Assembly (NCBI GenBank): GCA_002796995.1
Contig: PEKW01000006.1
Coordinates: 62,001 to 126,000 of the forward strand
Length of the DNA stretch: 64,000 nucleotides
Origin: Rhizobium sp.
GTDB lineage: Bacteria; Pseudomonadota; Alphaproteobacteria; Rhizobiales; Rhizobiaceae
Reading direction: 5' to 3'
This document shows positions 18,884 through 29,140 of the stretch, in pieces. The first letter of the stretch is position 1, and each line of letters opens with the position of its first letter. The notes under the pieces are model-generated. The model was not told where the DNA came from. It saw nothing but the letters and a program-made list of their open reading frames with translations, and made no database searches. The position numbers were made by a program, and so were the translations under genes.

Positions 18884-20311
18884 TCAGCGCTTTTTCTTGC
18901 GGTTCTCGAACGGGTTTTCCGCCGCCTTGAAGTGGATGCGGATCGGTACGCCCGGCATCTGGAAATCGACGCGCAGACCGTTCGTCAGATAGCGCACATA
19001 GCTCTCCGGCAGCGCATCGGCGCGCGTGCAGGAGATCATGAAGGCCGGCGGGCGGGCCTTCACCTGGGTCATGTACTTCAGCTTGATGCGCCGGCCCGAC
19101 ACGGCCGGTGGCGGATGCTGGACCTGCGTATGTTCGAGCCAGCGGTTGAGCTTGGCGGTCGAAATGCGTTTGTTCCAGGTGCGGTCGGTCTCGATGATCG
19201 CCTGCATCAGCTTGTCGAGGCCGTAGCCGGTCTGGCCGGAGATCGGCACGGCGCGGATGCCGCGCGCCTGCGGCAAGAGCCGGTCGGTCTTTTCGCGCAG
19301 GTCGGCCAGCACCGCCTGCGTGTCCTCGACCAGGTCCCACTTGTTGAAGGCGAGCACGGCGGCACGGCCTTCGCGCAGCACCAGGTCGACGATCTGCAGG
19401 TCCTGCTTCTCGAAGGGGATGGTCGCATCGAAGACGATGACGACTGTTTCGGCAAAACGGATGGCGCGCAGCGCGTCGGCGACGGAGAGCTTTTCCAGCT
19501 TCTCCTGCACGCGGGCCTTGCGGCGCATGCCGGCCGTGTCGAACATCTTGATGGTGCGGCCGCGCCAGTCCCACTCGACCGAAATGCTGTCGCGGGTGAT
19601 GCCGGCTTCAGGCCCGGTCAGAAGCCGGTCCTCGCCGAGGAAGCGGTTGATCAGCGTCGACTTGCCGGCATTCGGGCGTCCGACGATCGCCACGCGCAAA
19701 GGCTTGGTCTCGTCATATTCCGGCTCGATGTCCTCGCCCGCTTCGCCGCCGACTTCGTCCGCCGAAACGCGAACGTCGGTCTCCGCCTCGTCGATGTCTT
19801 CCGGGAAGGCGCGTTCCTCGCCGATCGCGGAGACGATCGCATCGCGCAGGTCGATCATGCCCTGGCCGTGCTCGGCCGAGATCGGCACGGGCTCGCCGAG
19901 GCCCAGCGTGAAGGCATCGTAGAAGCCGCCGTCGGAGCCCTTGGCTTCCGACTTGTTGGCGACCAGCACGACCGGCTTGCCGCTGCGGCGCAGGAGTTCA
20001 CCGAAGGTTTTGTCGAGCGGGGTGAGCCCCGCCTTGGCATCGACGACGAACAGCGTCAGGTCGGCATCGTCGATCGCCATCTCGGTCTGGGCGCGCATGC
20101 GGCCCTCGAGCGTGTCCGGCCCGGTCTCTTCGAGGCCGGCGGTGTCGATGATGGTGAAGCGGAGGTCGATCAGCTTGGCGTCGCCCGGGCGACGGTCGCG
20201 GGTGACACCCGGCGTATCGTCGACGAGCGCTAGCTTCTTGCCCACCAGGCGATTGAACAAGGTGGACTTGCCGACGTTCGGACGCCCGACGATGGCGACG
20301 GTAAAGCTCAT
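18884..20311 (-). CDS. der: Ribosome biogenesis GTPase Der (EngA)
   Basis: 475 residues from the ATG at 20311 (AAGGAC upstream); the frame extends to 20452 but overlaps the upstream TPR gene. Two tandem GTPase domains: G1 GRPNVGKST at the N terminus with DTAGLEE and NKSE, then a second G1 GRPNAGKST after an acidic linker, with DTAGMRRK and NKWD. A C-terminal KH-like domain includes [18 protein letters not shown]. Essential for 50S maturation. Preceded in the same direction by the TPR protein, a conserved association across proteobacteria. Confidence 0.97.
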   Translation of the reverse strand: MSFTVAIVGRPNVGKSTLFNRLVGKKLALVDDTPGVTRDRRPGDAKLIDLRFTIIDTAGLEETGPDTLEGRMRAQTEMAIDDADLTLFVVDAKAGLTPLDKTFGELLRRSGKPVVLVANKSEAKGSDGGFYDAFTLGLGEPVPISAEHGQGMIDLRDAIVSAIGEERAFPEDIDEAETDVRVSADEVGGEAGEDIEPEYDETKPLRVAIVGRPNAGKSTLINRFLGEDRLLTGPEAGITRDSISVEWDWRGRTIKMFDTAGMRRKARVQEKLEKLSVADALRAIRFAETVVIVFDATIPFEKQDLQIVDLVLREGRAAVLAFNKWDLVEDTQAVLADLREKTDRLLPQARGIRAVPISGQTGYGLDKLMQAIIETDRTWNKRISTAKLNRWLEHTQVQHPPPAVSGRRIKLKYMTQVKARPPAFMISCTRADALPESYVRYLTNGLRVDFQMPGVPIRIHFKAAENPFENRKKKR

Positions 20312-20349
20312 GACTGATCGTGTCCTTCTGGCGTTTCCGCCGTGCTGGC

Positions 20350-21021
20350 TTACGGCGCCTTGCCGGAAGCCGTGATGTTGTCGAGCAGGATCTGGGCGCG
20401 GCTGGCGACATTGCGCGGCGCCTCGCCGTCCTCGACGATCTGTTCGAACCATTCGCGCGCCTTGGTCATGTCGCCGGCCTTGTAGGCGGCAAGACCCAGC
20501 GCTTCGCGGGCCGAGTGGCGCATCGCGTCGCGCGGCGTCGCCATGGCTTCGACCTCGGCCGAGACCTGCTCATACGTGCCGTTGTCGATCAGCAGCCAGG
20601 CGGCCCGCATGCGGGCGACGTCGCGGATGACGGCCGGAACCGAATTGTCCTTGCCGATCGCCGAAAACGCGACGATCGCAGCGGTCGGATCGCCCTTTTC
20701 CGCCTCGACGGTCGCCGAGCGCATGCGCGCCAAGACCGCGTAGGCGCCGTAGCCGTCGGTCTCGAGCGCTGCGAGCGCGGCCTTCGCCTCGTCCGCCTTG
20801 CCTTCGTTGGCCAGCGTCAGCGCGGCCAGGAACTGGTCGCCGGCATCCGACGACTGGCTTTCGTGCCAGTATTCGTAGCCGCGATAGCCGGCCGTGCCGA
20901 CAACGATCAAGACGGCGACCGCGATGACGAAACGGCCATAGTTCTTCCACGCGCTGCGGAACTGGTCGGAGCGAAGCTCCTCATTGACTTCGCGGATAAA
21001 GCTGTCGTTGTTGTCAACCAT
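20350..21021 (-). CDS. YfgM-like membrane-anchored tetratricopeptide protein
   Basis: 223 residues: short cytosolic N terminus ([24 protein letters not shown]), one transmembrane helix (~res 30-50, [22 protein letters not shown]), then a periplasmic TPR_21-type helical array with [13 protein letters not shown] and [21 protein letters not shown]. This matches the YfgM family, which interacts with the SecYEG translocon and periplasmic chaperones. It sits 38 nt upstream of der, as in many proteobacteria; bamB, often between them, is absent. Confidence 0.85.
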   Translation of the reverse strand: MVDNNDSFIREVNEELRSDQFRSAWKNYGRFVIAVAVLIVVGTAGYRGYEYWHESQSSDAGDQFLAALTLANEGKADEAKAALAALETDGYGAYAVLARMRSATVEAEKGDPTAAIVAFSAIGKDNSVPAVIRDVARMRAAWLLIDNGTYEQVSAEVEAMATPRDAMRHSAREALGLAAYKAGDMTKAREWFEQIVEDGEAPRNVASRAQILLDNITASGKAP

Positions 21022-21084
21022 GAATGCTTCCGGACCGGCCGGCCTTTCGATGCAATGTGATGCGTGAGCGGCCTTCTAACCGAT

Positions 21085-21108
21085 TTTTCCGCACTTGTAA
21101 GCGGAAAA
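21085..21108. repeat. Inverted repeat between the NnrU and TPR genes
   Basis: Perfect 8-bp inverted repeat TTTTCCGC / GCGGAAAA with an 8-nt spacer, 64 nt upstream of the TPR start. It lacks a following U-tract, so it may be an operator or processing structure rather than a terminator. Confidence 0.35.
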
Positions 21109-21140
21109 CGGCAGGAAGGCCGGTTGGCGGGCGCGATGCC

Positions 21141-21719
21141 TCACATGGGAAGCGGGGCGACGCCGATCAGAAGCGCATGCAGCTTCCAGATGAACAGAGC
21201 CCAGACCAGCAGGCCGACGGCCACGGCGGCGAGGTCCCACTTGGCCGAGACGAAGGGGCGCAGCGTCACTTCGCCGGCACGCTGGCGGCGCTTCAGCGAG
21301 ATGCGGGCGATCACGCCCCAGGCGAGGAAGGAGCCGAACAGCAGCACCGATGCCAGATCGCCGTTGGAGAGAAGATGCGCCAGCGCCCAGATCTTCACCG
21401 ACAGCACCATCGGATGCTTGGCCTTGGTGGCGATGTGGCCGGCCGGCAGCATTCCGGCGACGAGACAGATCATGGCGAATAGCATCAGCGTCACCGACAG
21501 ATGCGCCATGCCCTTGGGCGGGAACCACAGATCGACGACCGGGGCCTGGCGCCAGCCGTAGATCAGCACGACGAGTGCCAGAATGCTGGCCAGGCCATGC
21601 ACGCCCTTCCAGCCGTTCTCGCCGAGTTTTTGCACCATGGCGCGGCGGAAACCCGGCGCCAGGATGCGGATCATGTGCGTCGCGAGAAACAGAATGATCC
21701 CGAGGATCAGGATTGTCAT
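21141..21719 (-). CDS. NnrU-family membrane protein
   Basis: 192 residues from the ATG at 21719; the open frame extends to 22574 but overlaps the divergent deacetylase. Six hydrophobic segments, with family landmarks FLATHMIRILAPGFRRAMVQKLGENGWKGVHGLAS and AHLSVTLMLFAMICLVAG..GHIATKAKHPMVLSVKIWALAHLLSNGDLASVLLFGSFLAWGV. NnrU proteins were first linked to nitric-oxide/nitrite metabolism; many copies, like this one, are not near denitrification genes. It may be read into the TPR-der genes. Confidence 0.87.
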   Translation of the reverse strand: MTILILGIILFLATHMIRILAPGFRRAMVQKLGENGWKGVHGLASILALVVLIYGWRQAPVVDLWFPPKGMAHLSVTLMLFAMICLVAGMLPAGHIATKAKHPMVLSVKIWALAHLLSNGDLASVLLFGSFLAWGVIARISLKRRQRAGEVTLRPFVSAKWDLAAVAVGLLVWALFIWKLHALLIGVAPLPM

Positions 21720-21845
21720 GGTTTGCACCCCAGTTGAGCTTTCGTTCCTATGGCATAGAGGTCCCCGTCCGGAAATTCCACCCTGTTCAAAGCTTCGCCG
21801 CATTTGGCTGACAGAAAACCGCCTTGTTTTTTGCCAGGTTTTTCG

Positions 21846-22841
21846 ATGTCGCGTTCCCTTGCCGCCGTTTGTCTCGCCGTCCTCCTCGCCCAGCCGGCCC
21901 TGGCCGAGCCCCAGGCCCTGCCGGAGGCCGACCGGCCGAAGCAGCTGCTCTTGATCTCCTTCGACGGCGCCCATGACAATGCGCTGTGGGAAAAGAGCCG
22001 CGACATCGCACGGCGCTCGGGCGCGCATTTCACCTATTTCCTCTCCTGCACCACGCTGATCCCGCGCGCCGAGGCGAAGGGCTACAAGGCGCCGGGCAAG
22101 AAGGCCGGCCGTTCGAATATCGGTTTTGCCCCGACGGTGGAGGATGTCGCCACCCGCCTCGACCATATCTGGAACGCCCGCCAGGAAGGCCACGAGATCG
22201 CCAACCATGCCTGCGGCCATTTCGACGGCAAGGACTGGAGCAAGGCCGACTGGCTCTCGGAATTCGAAACCTTCCGCGACGTCGTCACCAATGCCTGGAA
22301 AGCCAACGGTCTCGCCGACCGGGAGCCGGAAGGCTGGGCAAGCTTCGCCCGCACCGGCATTCGCGGTTTCCGCGCGCCCTATCTTTCGGCCCCCGACAGC
22401 CTGGTCGCGGCGGAGAAGGATTTCGGCTTCGCCTATGACGCAAGCCTCGTCACCAAGGGGGCGATGTTGCCGGACGAGGACGGATCGCTCGTGCGCTTCG
22501 GTCTGCCGCTCATTCCCGAAGGTCCGCAGAACCGCCGGATCATCGGCATGGACTACAATCTCTTCGTCCGCCATTCCGCCGGCATGGACAATCCCTCGCG
22601 CTCACAGGAATTCGAGGCCCGCACCTACACGGCCTTCAAGGCCGCCTTCGAGGCGCAATATGCCGGCGGGCGCTTGCCCCTGCAGCTGGGCTTCCATTTC
22701 GTCGAGATGAACGGCGGCGCCTACTGGCGGGCGATGGAGCGGCTGGTGACGGATGTCTGCCACCGCGCCGACGTCGCCTGCGTCAGCTATTCCGAAGCGA
22801 TCGACCTCCTGGCGAAGCAGCCGGCGGGCCCCCGCTCGTAA
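21846..22841 (+). CDS. Secreted polysaccharide deacetylase-like protein
   Basis: 331 residues from the ATG at 21846, which places a clean signal peptide (MSRSLAAVCLAVLLAQPALA) at the N terminus; an in-frame ATG at 21804 would precede it. NodB-like core begins LLLISFDGAHDN and includes HEIANHACGHFDGKDW (His-rich metal site) and RGFRAPYLSA. The family removes acyl groups from polysaccharides or peptidoglycan in the periplasm. It is a diverged member (FDGAHDN in place of TFDDG), so substrate is uncertain. Confidence 0.75.
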   Translation: MSRSLAAVCLAVLLAQPALAEPQALPEADRPKQLLLISFDGAHDNALWEKSRDIARRSGAHFTYFLSCTTLIPRAEAKGYKAPGKKAGRSNIGFAPTVEDVATRLDHIWNARQEGHEIANHACGHFDGKDWSKADWLSEFETFRDVVTNAWKANGLADREPEGWASFARTGIRGFRAPYLSAPDSLVAAEKDFGFAYDASLVTKGAMLPDEDGSLVRFGLPLIPEGPQNRRIIGMDYNLFVRHSAGMDNPSRSQEFEARTYTAFKAAFEAQYAGGRLPLQLGFHFVEMNGGAYWRAMERLVTDVCHRADVACVSYSEAIDLLAKQPAGPRS

Positions 22842-23164
22842 ATTCGGGACGGGGAAGATTTTTCCACCCGCGCGAGAAATTGCCGCGTGCGATCAGCCAC
22901 TTGGGCACATACCACTATTGCGGTTTTCCCCGCTTGCCGCGAGTTGGCCTATCCTGCAAGGGTCATCGGACGGGGCACCGGGTCGCGAACCGGCTTCTCC
23001 ACCTCTTCGAGGCGCGGTGCGATGACGGTCGTGACGGCAGGGTTCTGGCGGCAACAAGGATGATCCCCGCGGGCCCCCAAGGCAGCCGACGCGATCGGGG
23101 CAGGCGGAAAGCCTGATAGAAACCCCCAATATCCACCCCGCCTGCCCTCCTCCCCAATGCGAAA
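22842..23164. other. Non-coding gap after the deacetylase gene
   Basis: About 320 nt without a credible gene: short overlapping frames show no family pattern. No repeat of the kind found at 7980-8670 was recognised. Confidence 0.5.
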
Positions 23165-23188
23165 CCGCGCCGGATCGCTCCGGCGCGG
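23165..23188 (-). terminator. Terminator hairpin after bacA
   Basis: 10-bp perfect stem CCGCGCCGGA / TCCGGCGCGG around a 4-nt loop, 32 nt beyond the bacA stop; on the minus strand it is followed by TTTCGC. Confidence 0.7.
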
Positions 23189-23220
23189 CTGAAGGAGCAT
23201 GCTTTTTCTTTCGTCTCGGT

Positions 23221-24483
23221 TCAGTCGCGGACGAGCACTTCGCCCTGCTCCGCCAGATATTCCTGGTCGATCTCCGGCAGCGGCTCGTTGTCGATCGCCG
23301 CTTCGAAGGCGCGCAGGCGCTTGTAGATCGACAAGAGCTCGACGATCGTCGTCCAGGAGTTGACGAGATACTGGAACGAACTGCGGACCTGGTCGAAGAC
23401 GTTGTTGATCTGCGTCATCAGGCCGAGCGTCAGCTTGCCGGCGACGATCGACGGCACCAGCACGATCAGGCTGAACAGGTTGTCGGCCTGGAGATAGAAG
23501 ATGCGGGCGACGTTGAAATACATGTAGTGGAAATAGAGGCGGAAGTAGTTGCGCCGGACGTTGTCGAAGAGTTCGGCAACCGTCAGCGGCTTGGCACGGT
23601 TCGGGTCGTCCTCGCCATAGACCAGTTCCTTGCGGTAGGAGGCCTCGACGCGCTGGTTGCGGAATTCCAGCCCCGGAAGCTTGATGCCGACGGCGGCGAG
23701 GAAGACGGTGCCGAACACCGACCAGAAGATCGCCGCCCAGACCAGCGCATGCGGGATATGGCCGATCAGCGGCAGTTCGGTGATGTTCTCTCCGAGCTTG
23801 AACAGCACCGGCAGGAAGGCGATCAGCGTCATCACCGAGCTGACCAGATTGACGCCGAGCGCCTCGACGGTCGAGGAGAAGCGCATCGTGTCTTCCTGCA
23901 CGCGCTGCGAGGCGCCTTCGATGAAGCGCAGCTTCGGCCAGTGGCTCATGTAGTATTCGTTCATCGCCCAGCGCCAGCGGAAGATCCAGTGGCTGACGAA
24001 GAAGCGGCTCAACACGCCGATGGTGATCGCCACGAAGGCAATGCCGGCGAAGCCCAGCATACCGAGATAGAGCTGTGCCGCAGTTACCGACCCCGGCGTC
24101 GACAGGGCTTTCTGGATCATGTCGTAGAACGGCCCGTACCAAGCGTTGATCGCAACCGAGACCTGGACCGAGAAATAGGTGGTGAAGATGATCAAAGCAC
24201 TACCGAGCACCGACCACATCTGCCAGCGATGCGGGCTGACGATGAACCAGATGGCGCTGAAGGCCAGCACGACGACGGTATAGTAGAGGTAGAACCAGAC
24301 GAACGGCGCCGACCAGAAAGCCGACACGCCGATCGGCGGCTCCTGACCTTCGGGAAGCGGCGGCAGGCCGATATAGGCGCCCCAGTCGCTGGCACCGGCA
24401 TACCAGATAAAGATCGCGGCCAGCGACCATAGCGCTGCCGAGGTGAAGAACAGACGCGGTTGAGGAAAAAACGATTTGAACAC
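23221..24483 (-). CDS. bacA: BacA/SbmA peptide transporter
   Basis: 420-residue inner-membrane protein with about seven hydrophobic segments (from ~res 14, 58, 93, 138 and onward). SbmA/BacA landmarks: [86 protein letters not shown], and [14 protein letters not shown]. Family knowledge: proton-driven uptake of antimicrobial and nodule-specific cysteine-rich peptides; needed for bacteroid survival in some rhizobia and for Brucella persistence. Monocistronic, with its own terminator. Confidence 0.95.
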   Translation of the reverse strand: MFKSFFPQPRLFFTSAALWSLAAIFIWYAGASDWGAYIGLPPLPEGQEPPIGVSAFWSAPFVWFYLYYTVVVLAFSAIWFIVSPHRWQMWSVLGSALIIFTTYFSVQVSVAINAWYGPFYDMIQKALSTPGSVTAAQLYLGMLGFAGIAFVAITIGVLSRFFVSHWIFRWRWAMNEYYMSHWPKLRFIEGASQRVQEDTMRFSSTVEALGVNLVSSVMTLIAFLPVLFKLGENITELPLIGHIPHALVWAAIFWSVFGTVFLAAVGIKLPGLEFRNQRVEASYRKELVYGEDDPNRAKPLTVAELFDNVRRNYFRLYFHYMYFNVARIFYLQADNLFSLIVLVPSIVAGKLTLGLMTQINNVFDQVRSSFQYLVNSWTTIVELLSIYKRLRAFEAAIDNEPLPEIDQEYLAEQGEVLVRD

Positions 24484-24647
24484 GGGGATAGCTGCTTTCT
24501 CGGCGGGAACGGAAGGGCCTTTGAAACCCGGTCTTTGGCGCGAAACTAGGGCAGAAAAAAGTGGCCAGCAATGCCATCAACCGAATGTGACGAAATTGGC
24601 CGCCGCCAATTCACAGTTTCGCGCCGTCCCGCCATACCCCTGTCATT

Positions 24648-25817
24648 TCAGGGCAGCCGCCGCAGCACCGGCAGGATGAGCCCGGCCGCCGCCAGAAGCA
24701 CCAGCGCCGCCACCAGGCTCGGCGCCGAAAAGCTGCCGGTGCGCTCCGCCAGCCAGCCGGCGACCAGCGGCCCGAGGATCTGGCCGATGCCGAAGGCGGC
24801 CGTCATGAAGGCAAGCGCCCGGCGCTGGCTGTTCGGCGACAGCGTCCGCCCGAGCCTCAGGCCATAGGCGGTGATGATCACGAAGGTCGACCCCAGCAGC
24901 ACCCCGCCGATGAGAGGCGCTGCCGGCTGCGGCAGCGCGACGGAGGCGAGCACCCCGGCCGCCTCGATCAAGAGGCCGGCGAGATAGGCGCCGCCAAGGC
25001 CGATCCTGAGCATCACCGGCCGCCAGGCAAAGAGCGAGGCGGCGGCCGCGACGCCGGTGACGAACCAGGTGAGGAATTCCACCGCCGGACCCGCATGGCC
25101 CATGCGCGCCATGGTGACGATGAAGGTCGCGGTCACCACATAGCCGAAGCCGAACAGCCCGTAGGACAGCATGCTCAGCACGACGGTGGCGTTCCACAGG
25201 ATCGGCGGCTCCGGCGGCACCTGCGACGCGTGGAAGGGCGAGCGCGGCAGGAGCCGCGTGCCGACGACGAAGATGGCGAAGGCGATCGCTGCACCCACCA
25301 GCCAGTCGGCCCGCCAGCTGTAGCCGGATAGCTCGACCAGCATGACCATCAGCGACGAGGCGGCGATGCCGAGGCCGACCCCGGCGAAATAGGTCGACTG
25401 CACCGCCTCGCTGCCGGCCCGCGCGGCGTGGCCGAGCACGATCGAGGTGATGAAGATCATGGAGAAGGCGCTGGCGACGCCGGCGAGGAACCGCAGCACG
25501 ACGAAGGCGACGACCGAATGGGTAAGCCCCATGCCGGCGAGAAGGATTGCGGTGGCGAGCAGCGCCGCAAGCCCGATCAGCCGCTCGCGCCCGGCTGCCC
25601 AGCCATAGGCCCCGGCCACCGCACCGGCGAGATAGCCGGTGAAGTTGGCCGCCGCGACGATCCCGGCCTCGGTCGAGGTCAGCCCGAGATCGGCGATCAT
25701 GCCGGGCAGGATCGGGGTGAAGGAAAACCGGCCGAACCCCATGGCGGAGGCCATGGCCAGCGCACCGGCGATCGCGATCGAAACGAGACTGTGTTCTGTG
25801 CGGGAGGCTGCCGTCAT
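24648..25817 (-). CDS. YbfB/YjiJ-family MFS transporter
   Basis: 389 residues from the ATG at 25817; an alternative start at 25853 adds 12 residues, and neither has a strong ribosome site. Twelve hydrophobic segments with family openings AMASAMGFGRFSFTPILPGMIADLGLTSTEAGIVAAANFTGYLAGA and central FAGVGLGIAASSLMV. The YbfB/YjiJ group of the major facilitator superfamily has no firmly known substrate. It lies 164 nt upstream of bacA in the same direction; a functional link is not evident. Confidence 0.85.
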   Translation of the reverse strand: MTAASRTEHSLVSIAIAGALAMASAMGFGRFSFTPILPGMIADLGLTSTEAGIVAAANFTGYLAGAVAGAYGWAAGRERLIGLAALLATAILLAGMGLTHSVVAFVVLRFLAGVASAFSMIFITSIVLGHAARAGSEAVQSTYFAGVGLGIAASSLMVMLVELSGYSWRADWLVGAAIAFAIFVVGTRLLPRSPFHASQVPPEPPILWNATVVLSMLSYGLFGFGYVVTATFIVTMARMGHAGPAVEFLTWFVTGVAAAASLFAWRPVMLRIGLGGAYLAGLLIEAAGVLASVALPQPAAPLIGGVLLGSTFVIITAYGLRLGRTLSPNSQRRALAFMTAAFGIGQILGPLVAGWLAERTGSFSAPSLVAALVLLAAAGLILPVLRRLP

Positions 25818-25997
25818 GCTTGCGTTTATTGCACTGCAGGGGGCGACCCACAAACCACAAATTCTGATTGCCGATGCAACCGCAAGCGATGGATCGCCCG
25901 TCTCGCGGCGGCTCCGTCCTCTCTCGGTTCACAATCCCCCGCTTGCCCCGGCCGCAAAAATCGCTAGTGGAGGGGCAACGTTTCCAAGGAGTGCCCC

Positions 25998-26228
25998 ATG
26001 AGCGACCTCACCCTGAGCCAGGCCATCGACAACATCTACACCTCGATCAACAATGACAACGAGGACATCGACCTGCACATCGCGGCGCTGAAGGCGGCCA
26101 TGGCCCGCGAAGGCGTCAAGGAAGCGGTGTTCGAATCGGCCAAGCTTGCCCAGTCCAACCGCCAGGGCCGCAAGATCATGCAGTCCTATTTCAAGAAGAA
26201 GGGCGTCGCCGTCGCCTTCTCCGTCTGA
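25998..26228 (+). CDS. Small conserved hypothetical protein
   Basis: 76 residues, preceded by AAGGAG at 7 nt. Sequence is helical and soluble (SQAIDNIYTSINNDNEDIDLHIAALKAAMAREGVKEAVFESAKLAQ; basic C-terminal KKKGVAVAFSV). Codon usage fits neighbours. I do not recognise a named domain. It resembles small uncharacterised proteins conserved in Rhizobiaceae. Convergent with map across 41 nt. Confidence 0.75.
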   Translation: MSDLTLSQAIDNIYTSINNDNEDIDLHIAALKAAMAREGVKEAVFESAKLAQSNRQGRKIMQSYFKKKGVAVAFSV

Positions 26229-26269
26229 GATCGGACGGCTGGCGCTCTCCGTCAGGGCGCCCTGCCCCG

Positions 26270-27019
26270 TCAGTCGACGAGCGTCAGGATGATCGGGCCG
26301 TTCTTCGTCACGACGATGGTGTGCTCGAACTGCACGGTCGGCGCCTTCGGGTCGCTGTAGAGCGTCCAGGGATCGTCGCCGTCCTCGGCCCACATGCCGC
26401 CGAGCGACAGGAAGGGTTCGATGGTGAAGACCAGGCCTTCCTCCATGATCCGCGTTTCGTCCGGATCCGGCCAGGTGGACAGTTCCTTCGGCTCCTCGTG
26501 CAGCGAATGGCCGATGCCGTGGCTCGCGAGATTCTGGATCAGCGTGTAGCGGTTCTTCCTGGCGAAGGCCCCGATCGCATTTCCGATATTGACCATGGGC
26601 TGGCCGGTGCGCACCTGGTTGAGGCCGACCCACAGCGCCCGCTTGCCGTCGCGCAAGAGCTTTTCGGTCTTCGGCTTGGCCGGCGGCACGATGAAGGACG
26701 AGCCGGTATCGCCGAACAACCCGTTCTTCACCCCCGACACGTCGATATTGACCAGATCGCCGGCCAGGATCTTGCGGTCGCCGGGAATGCCGTGGGCGAC
26801 CTCCTCGTTGACGCTGATGCAGGTAGCGCCGGGGAATTCATAGCAGAATTCCGGCGCCGACTGCGCGCCCGCGTCCTCCAGCACCTTGCGGCCGATCTGG
26901 TCCAGCTCACGGGTGGTGATGCCCGGCTCCAGCGCCGCCGCCATCGTCTTGACCGCAGTGGCACAGATGCGGCCGATGTCTTTGAGGCCGTTGAGCTCGT
27001 CTTCGCTGGAAACAATCAT
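26270..27019 (-). CDS. map: Type I methionine aminopeptidase
   Basis: 249 residues, the usual length of bacterial type I Map without a zinc-binding extension. All five metal ligands are visible: Asp in VNIDVSG, Asp in LFGDTGSSF, His in ASHGIGHSLHEEP, Glu in FTIEPFLS and Glu in QFEHTIVVT. Removes N-terminal Met from nascent proteins. It is not beside rpsB or secY; rhizobia often carry a second map gene, and this may be that copy. Confidence 0.93.
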   Translation of the reverse strand: MIVSSEDELNGLKDIGRICATAVKTMAAALEPGITTRELDQIGRKVLEDAGAQSAPEFCYEFPGATCISVNEEVAHGIPGDRKILAGDLVNIDVSGVKNGLFGDTGSSFIVPPAKPKTEKLLRDGKRALWVGLNQVRTGQPMVNIGNAIGAFARKNRYTLIQNLASHGIGHSLHEEPKELSTWPDPDETRIMEEGLVFTIEPFLSLGGMWAEDGDDPWTLYSDPKAPTVQFEHTIVVTKNGPIILTLVD

Positions 27020-27073
27020 CGTGCGTCTTCCGGGCCTGAGACCCGCTCTTTGTCATTTTGGGATGGCGGGTGC

Positions 27074-28120
27074 TTACGCCCCCGCTTCCGACGGGGTCAA
27101 CGCCTTTCTGACCAGCGGCGCGACTTTTGTGCCGTAGAGTTCGATGCCGCGCATGATGTCGCGGTGCGGCATCGGTCCGATCGCCATCTGCAGCAGGAAG
27201 CGGTCATTGCGAAAGATCTTGTGGTTGGCGACGATCTTTTCCGCCACGGTTTCCGGATCGCCGACGAAGAGCGCGCCGCGCGCCCCCCGCGACGCGTCGA
27301 AATGCGCCCGGTTCGTCGGCCCCCAGCCACGCTCGCGGCCGATGCGGTTCATCACGGTCGCCTGCGGTTCGTAGAAGATGTCGGCGGCGCTCTCGTTGGT
27401 ATCGTGAATGAAGCCGTGCACGTTGATCGAGGTCTTCAGCGCCTTCTGGTCGACGCCGGCCTTGGCGCCGCTCTCGCGATAGAGGTCGAACAGCGGGGCG
27501 AACCGGTGCGGCTCGCCGCCGATGATGGCCAGCGCCAGCGGCAGGCCGAGATAGCCGGCCCGCGCCGCCGACTGCGGCGTGCCGCCGATGGCGATCCACA
27601 GCGGCAGCGGATCCTGCAGCGGCCGCGGATAGACGCCGCGCCCGGCGATCGGCTTGCGGGTCTCGCCTTCCCAGGTGACCACCTCGTTCTCGCGGATCTC
27701 CATCAGCAGCTGCAGCTTTTCGGCAAACAGCAGGTCGTAGTCCTCGAGATCGTAGCCGAACAGCGGAAAGCTCTCGATGAACGAACCGCGCCCGGCCATG
27801 ATCTCTACCCGGCCGTTCGACAGCAGATCGACGGTCGCATATTGCTGGAAGACCCGCACCGGATCGTCGGAGGAAAGCACGGTCACGGCGCTCGACAGCC
27901 GGATGTTCTTGGTCTTCACCGCGGCGGCGGCAAGGATGGTCGCCGGCGAGGAGGCCATGTAGTCGGGGCGGTGATGCTCGCCGAGACCGAAGACATCGAG
28001 CCCCACCTCGTCGGCGAGCTGGATTTCCTCGAGCAGGTCGTCGAGGCGGCGCTTCGCCTCCGCACCCTTGTTGGCCGCGTTCGGATCGACATCCGCGAAA
28101 GTGTAAAGCCCGAGTTCCAT
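27074..28120 (-). CDS. Luciferase-like (LLM class) flavin-dependent oxidoreductase
   Basis: 348 residues from the ATG at 28120 with AAGGAG upstream; the frame is open to 28276 without support. Bacterial-luciferase TIM barrel: [93 protein letters not shown], and [31 protein letters not shown]. Likely FMN-dependent; substrate unknown. Divergent from bdhA across 214 nt. Confidence 0.87.
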   Translation of the reverse strand: MELGLYTFADVDPNAANKGAEAKRRLDDLLEEIQLADEVGLDVFGLGEHHRPDYMASSPATILAAAAVKTKNIRLSSAVTVLSSDDPVRVFQQYATVDLLSNGRVEIMAGRGSFIESFPLFGYDLEDYDLLFAEKLQLLMEIRENEVVTWEGETRKPIAGRGVYPRPLQDPLPLWIAIGGTPQSAARAGYLGLPLALAIIGGEPHRFAPLFDLYRESGAKAGVDQKALKTSINVHGFIHDTNESAADIFYEPQATVMNRIGRERGWGPTNRAHFDASRGARGALFVGDPETVAEKIVANHKIFRNDRFLLQMAIGPMPHRDIMRGIELYGTKVAPLVRKALTPSEAGA

Positions 28121-28334
28121 CTGAGTACGTCTCCTTGAACAGACAGTACAGATAGCGCCGGCCGCGGTCCGGGCCAATGCCGCCGGCGAAGACGCACTGT
28201 TCGACGCAGAGCACCAGCGCAGGAATGCGACCGCTCCATCTAAAAACGCAATTGCCAGCCCGCGCGATTCGGGCATAACCTTTCCTGTCTATTGCGGCGC
28301 AACAGAACGCCGAGCTGAACGGGAGAAGTCTTGC

Positions 28335-29108
28335 ATGAACAGAACCGTCGTCGTCACCGGATCGACCAGCGGCATAGGACTGGCCATTGCCAGGGCATTC
28401 GCCGCCCATGGCGACAACGTCGTCATCAACGGCTTTGGCGATGCGGGTGATATCGAGGCGATCCGCCAGAGCCTGGAAGTGACCGGCGGTCGCGCGATCT
28501 ATCATGGCGCCGACATGTCGAAGCCCGCCGAGATCGCCGACCTGATGGCGACCGCCGCGCACGAATTCGGCATGGTCGACGTGCTGGTCAACAATGCCGG
28601 CATCCAGCATGTCTCGGCGGTCGAGGACTTTCCGACCGAAAAATGGGACCAGATCCTCGCCATCAATCTGTCCAGTTCCTTCCATACGATTCGCCTTGCC
28701 GTTCCCGCGATGAAGGAAAAGAAGGCCGGGCGCATCATCAACGTCGCATCCGCCCACGGCCTGATCGCCTCGCCCTTCAAGTCGGCCTATGTCGCCGCCA
28801 AGCACGGCATCATGGGGCTGACCAAGAGCGTGGCGCTGGAACTGGCCGAATTCGGCGTAACGGTGAACGCCATCTGCCCCGGCTACGTGCTGACCCCGCT
28901 CGTCGAAAAGCAAATCCCCGACACGGCCAGGGCACGCGGCATTTCCGAAGCCGAGGTGAAATCCGACGTGATGCTGAAGTTCCAGCCGACCAAAGAATTC
29001 GTCGCCGTGGAGGAAGTGGCGGCGGTGGCGATCTTCCTCGCCAGCGACGCGGCCAGACAGATCACCGGCACGCATATCTCGATAGACGGCGGCTGGACCG
29101 CGCAATAA
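28335..29108 (+). CDS. bdhA: D-3-hydroxybutyrate dehydrogenase
   Basis: 257-residue short-chain dehydrogenase: cofactor loop VTGSTSGIG (~res 7-15), NNAG (~85-88), catalytic Ser in NVASAHGL and Tyr/Lys in SAYVAAKHG, plus ICPGYVLTPLVEKQIP, typical of 3-hydroxybutyrate dehydrogenase. Oxidises 3-hydroxybutyrate to acetoacetate in polyhydroxybutyrate breakdown. It lies 32 nt ahead of xdhA in the same direction, reproducing the bdhA-xdhA2-xdhB2 mixed-function operon reported in Sinorhizobium meliloti. Confidence 0.94.
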   Translation: MNRTVVVTGSTSGIGLAIARAFAAHGDNVVINGFGDAGDIEAIRQSLEVTGGRAIYHGADMSKPAEIADLMATAAHEFGMVDVLVNNAGIQHVSAVEDFPTEKWDQILAINLSSSFHTIRLAVPAMKEKKAGRIINVASAHGLIASPFKSAYVAAKHGIMGLTKSVALELAEFGVTVNAICPGYVLTPLVEKQIPDTARARGISEAEVKSDVMLKFQPTKEFVAVEEVAAVAIFLASDAARQITGTHISIDGGWTAQ

Positions 29109-29140
29109 CATCGGCCGATGGGCCAGCGAGAAGACAGAGC

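Noticed and set aside
22949-23157. Minus-strand ORFs in the gap between the deacetylase gene and bacA
   Set aside because: No family pattern and poor initiation; the terminator hairpin of bacA lies within the region.
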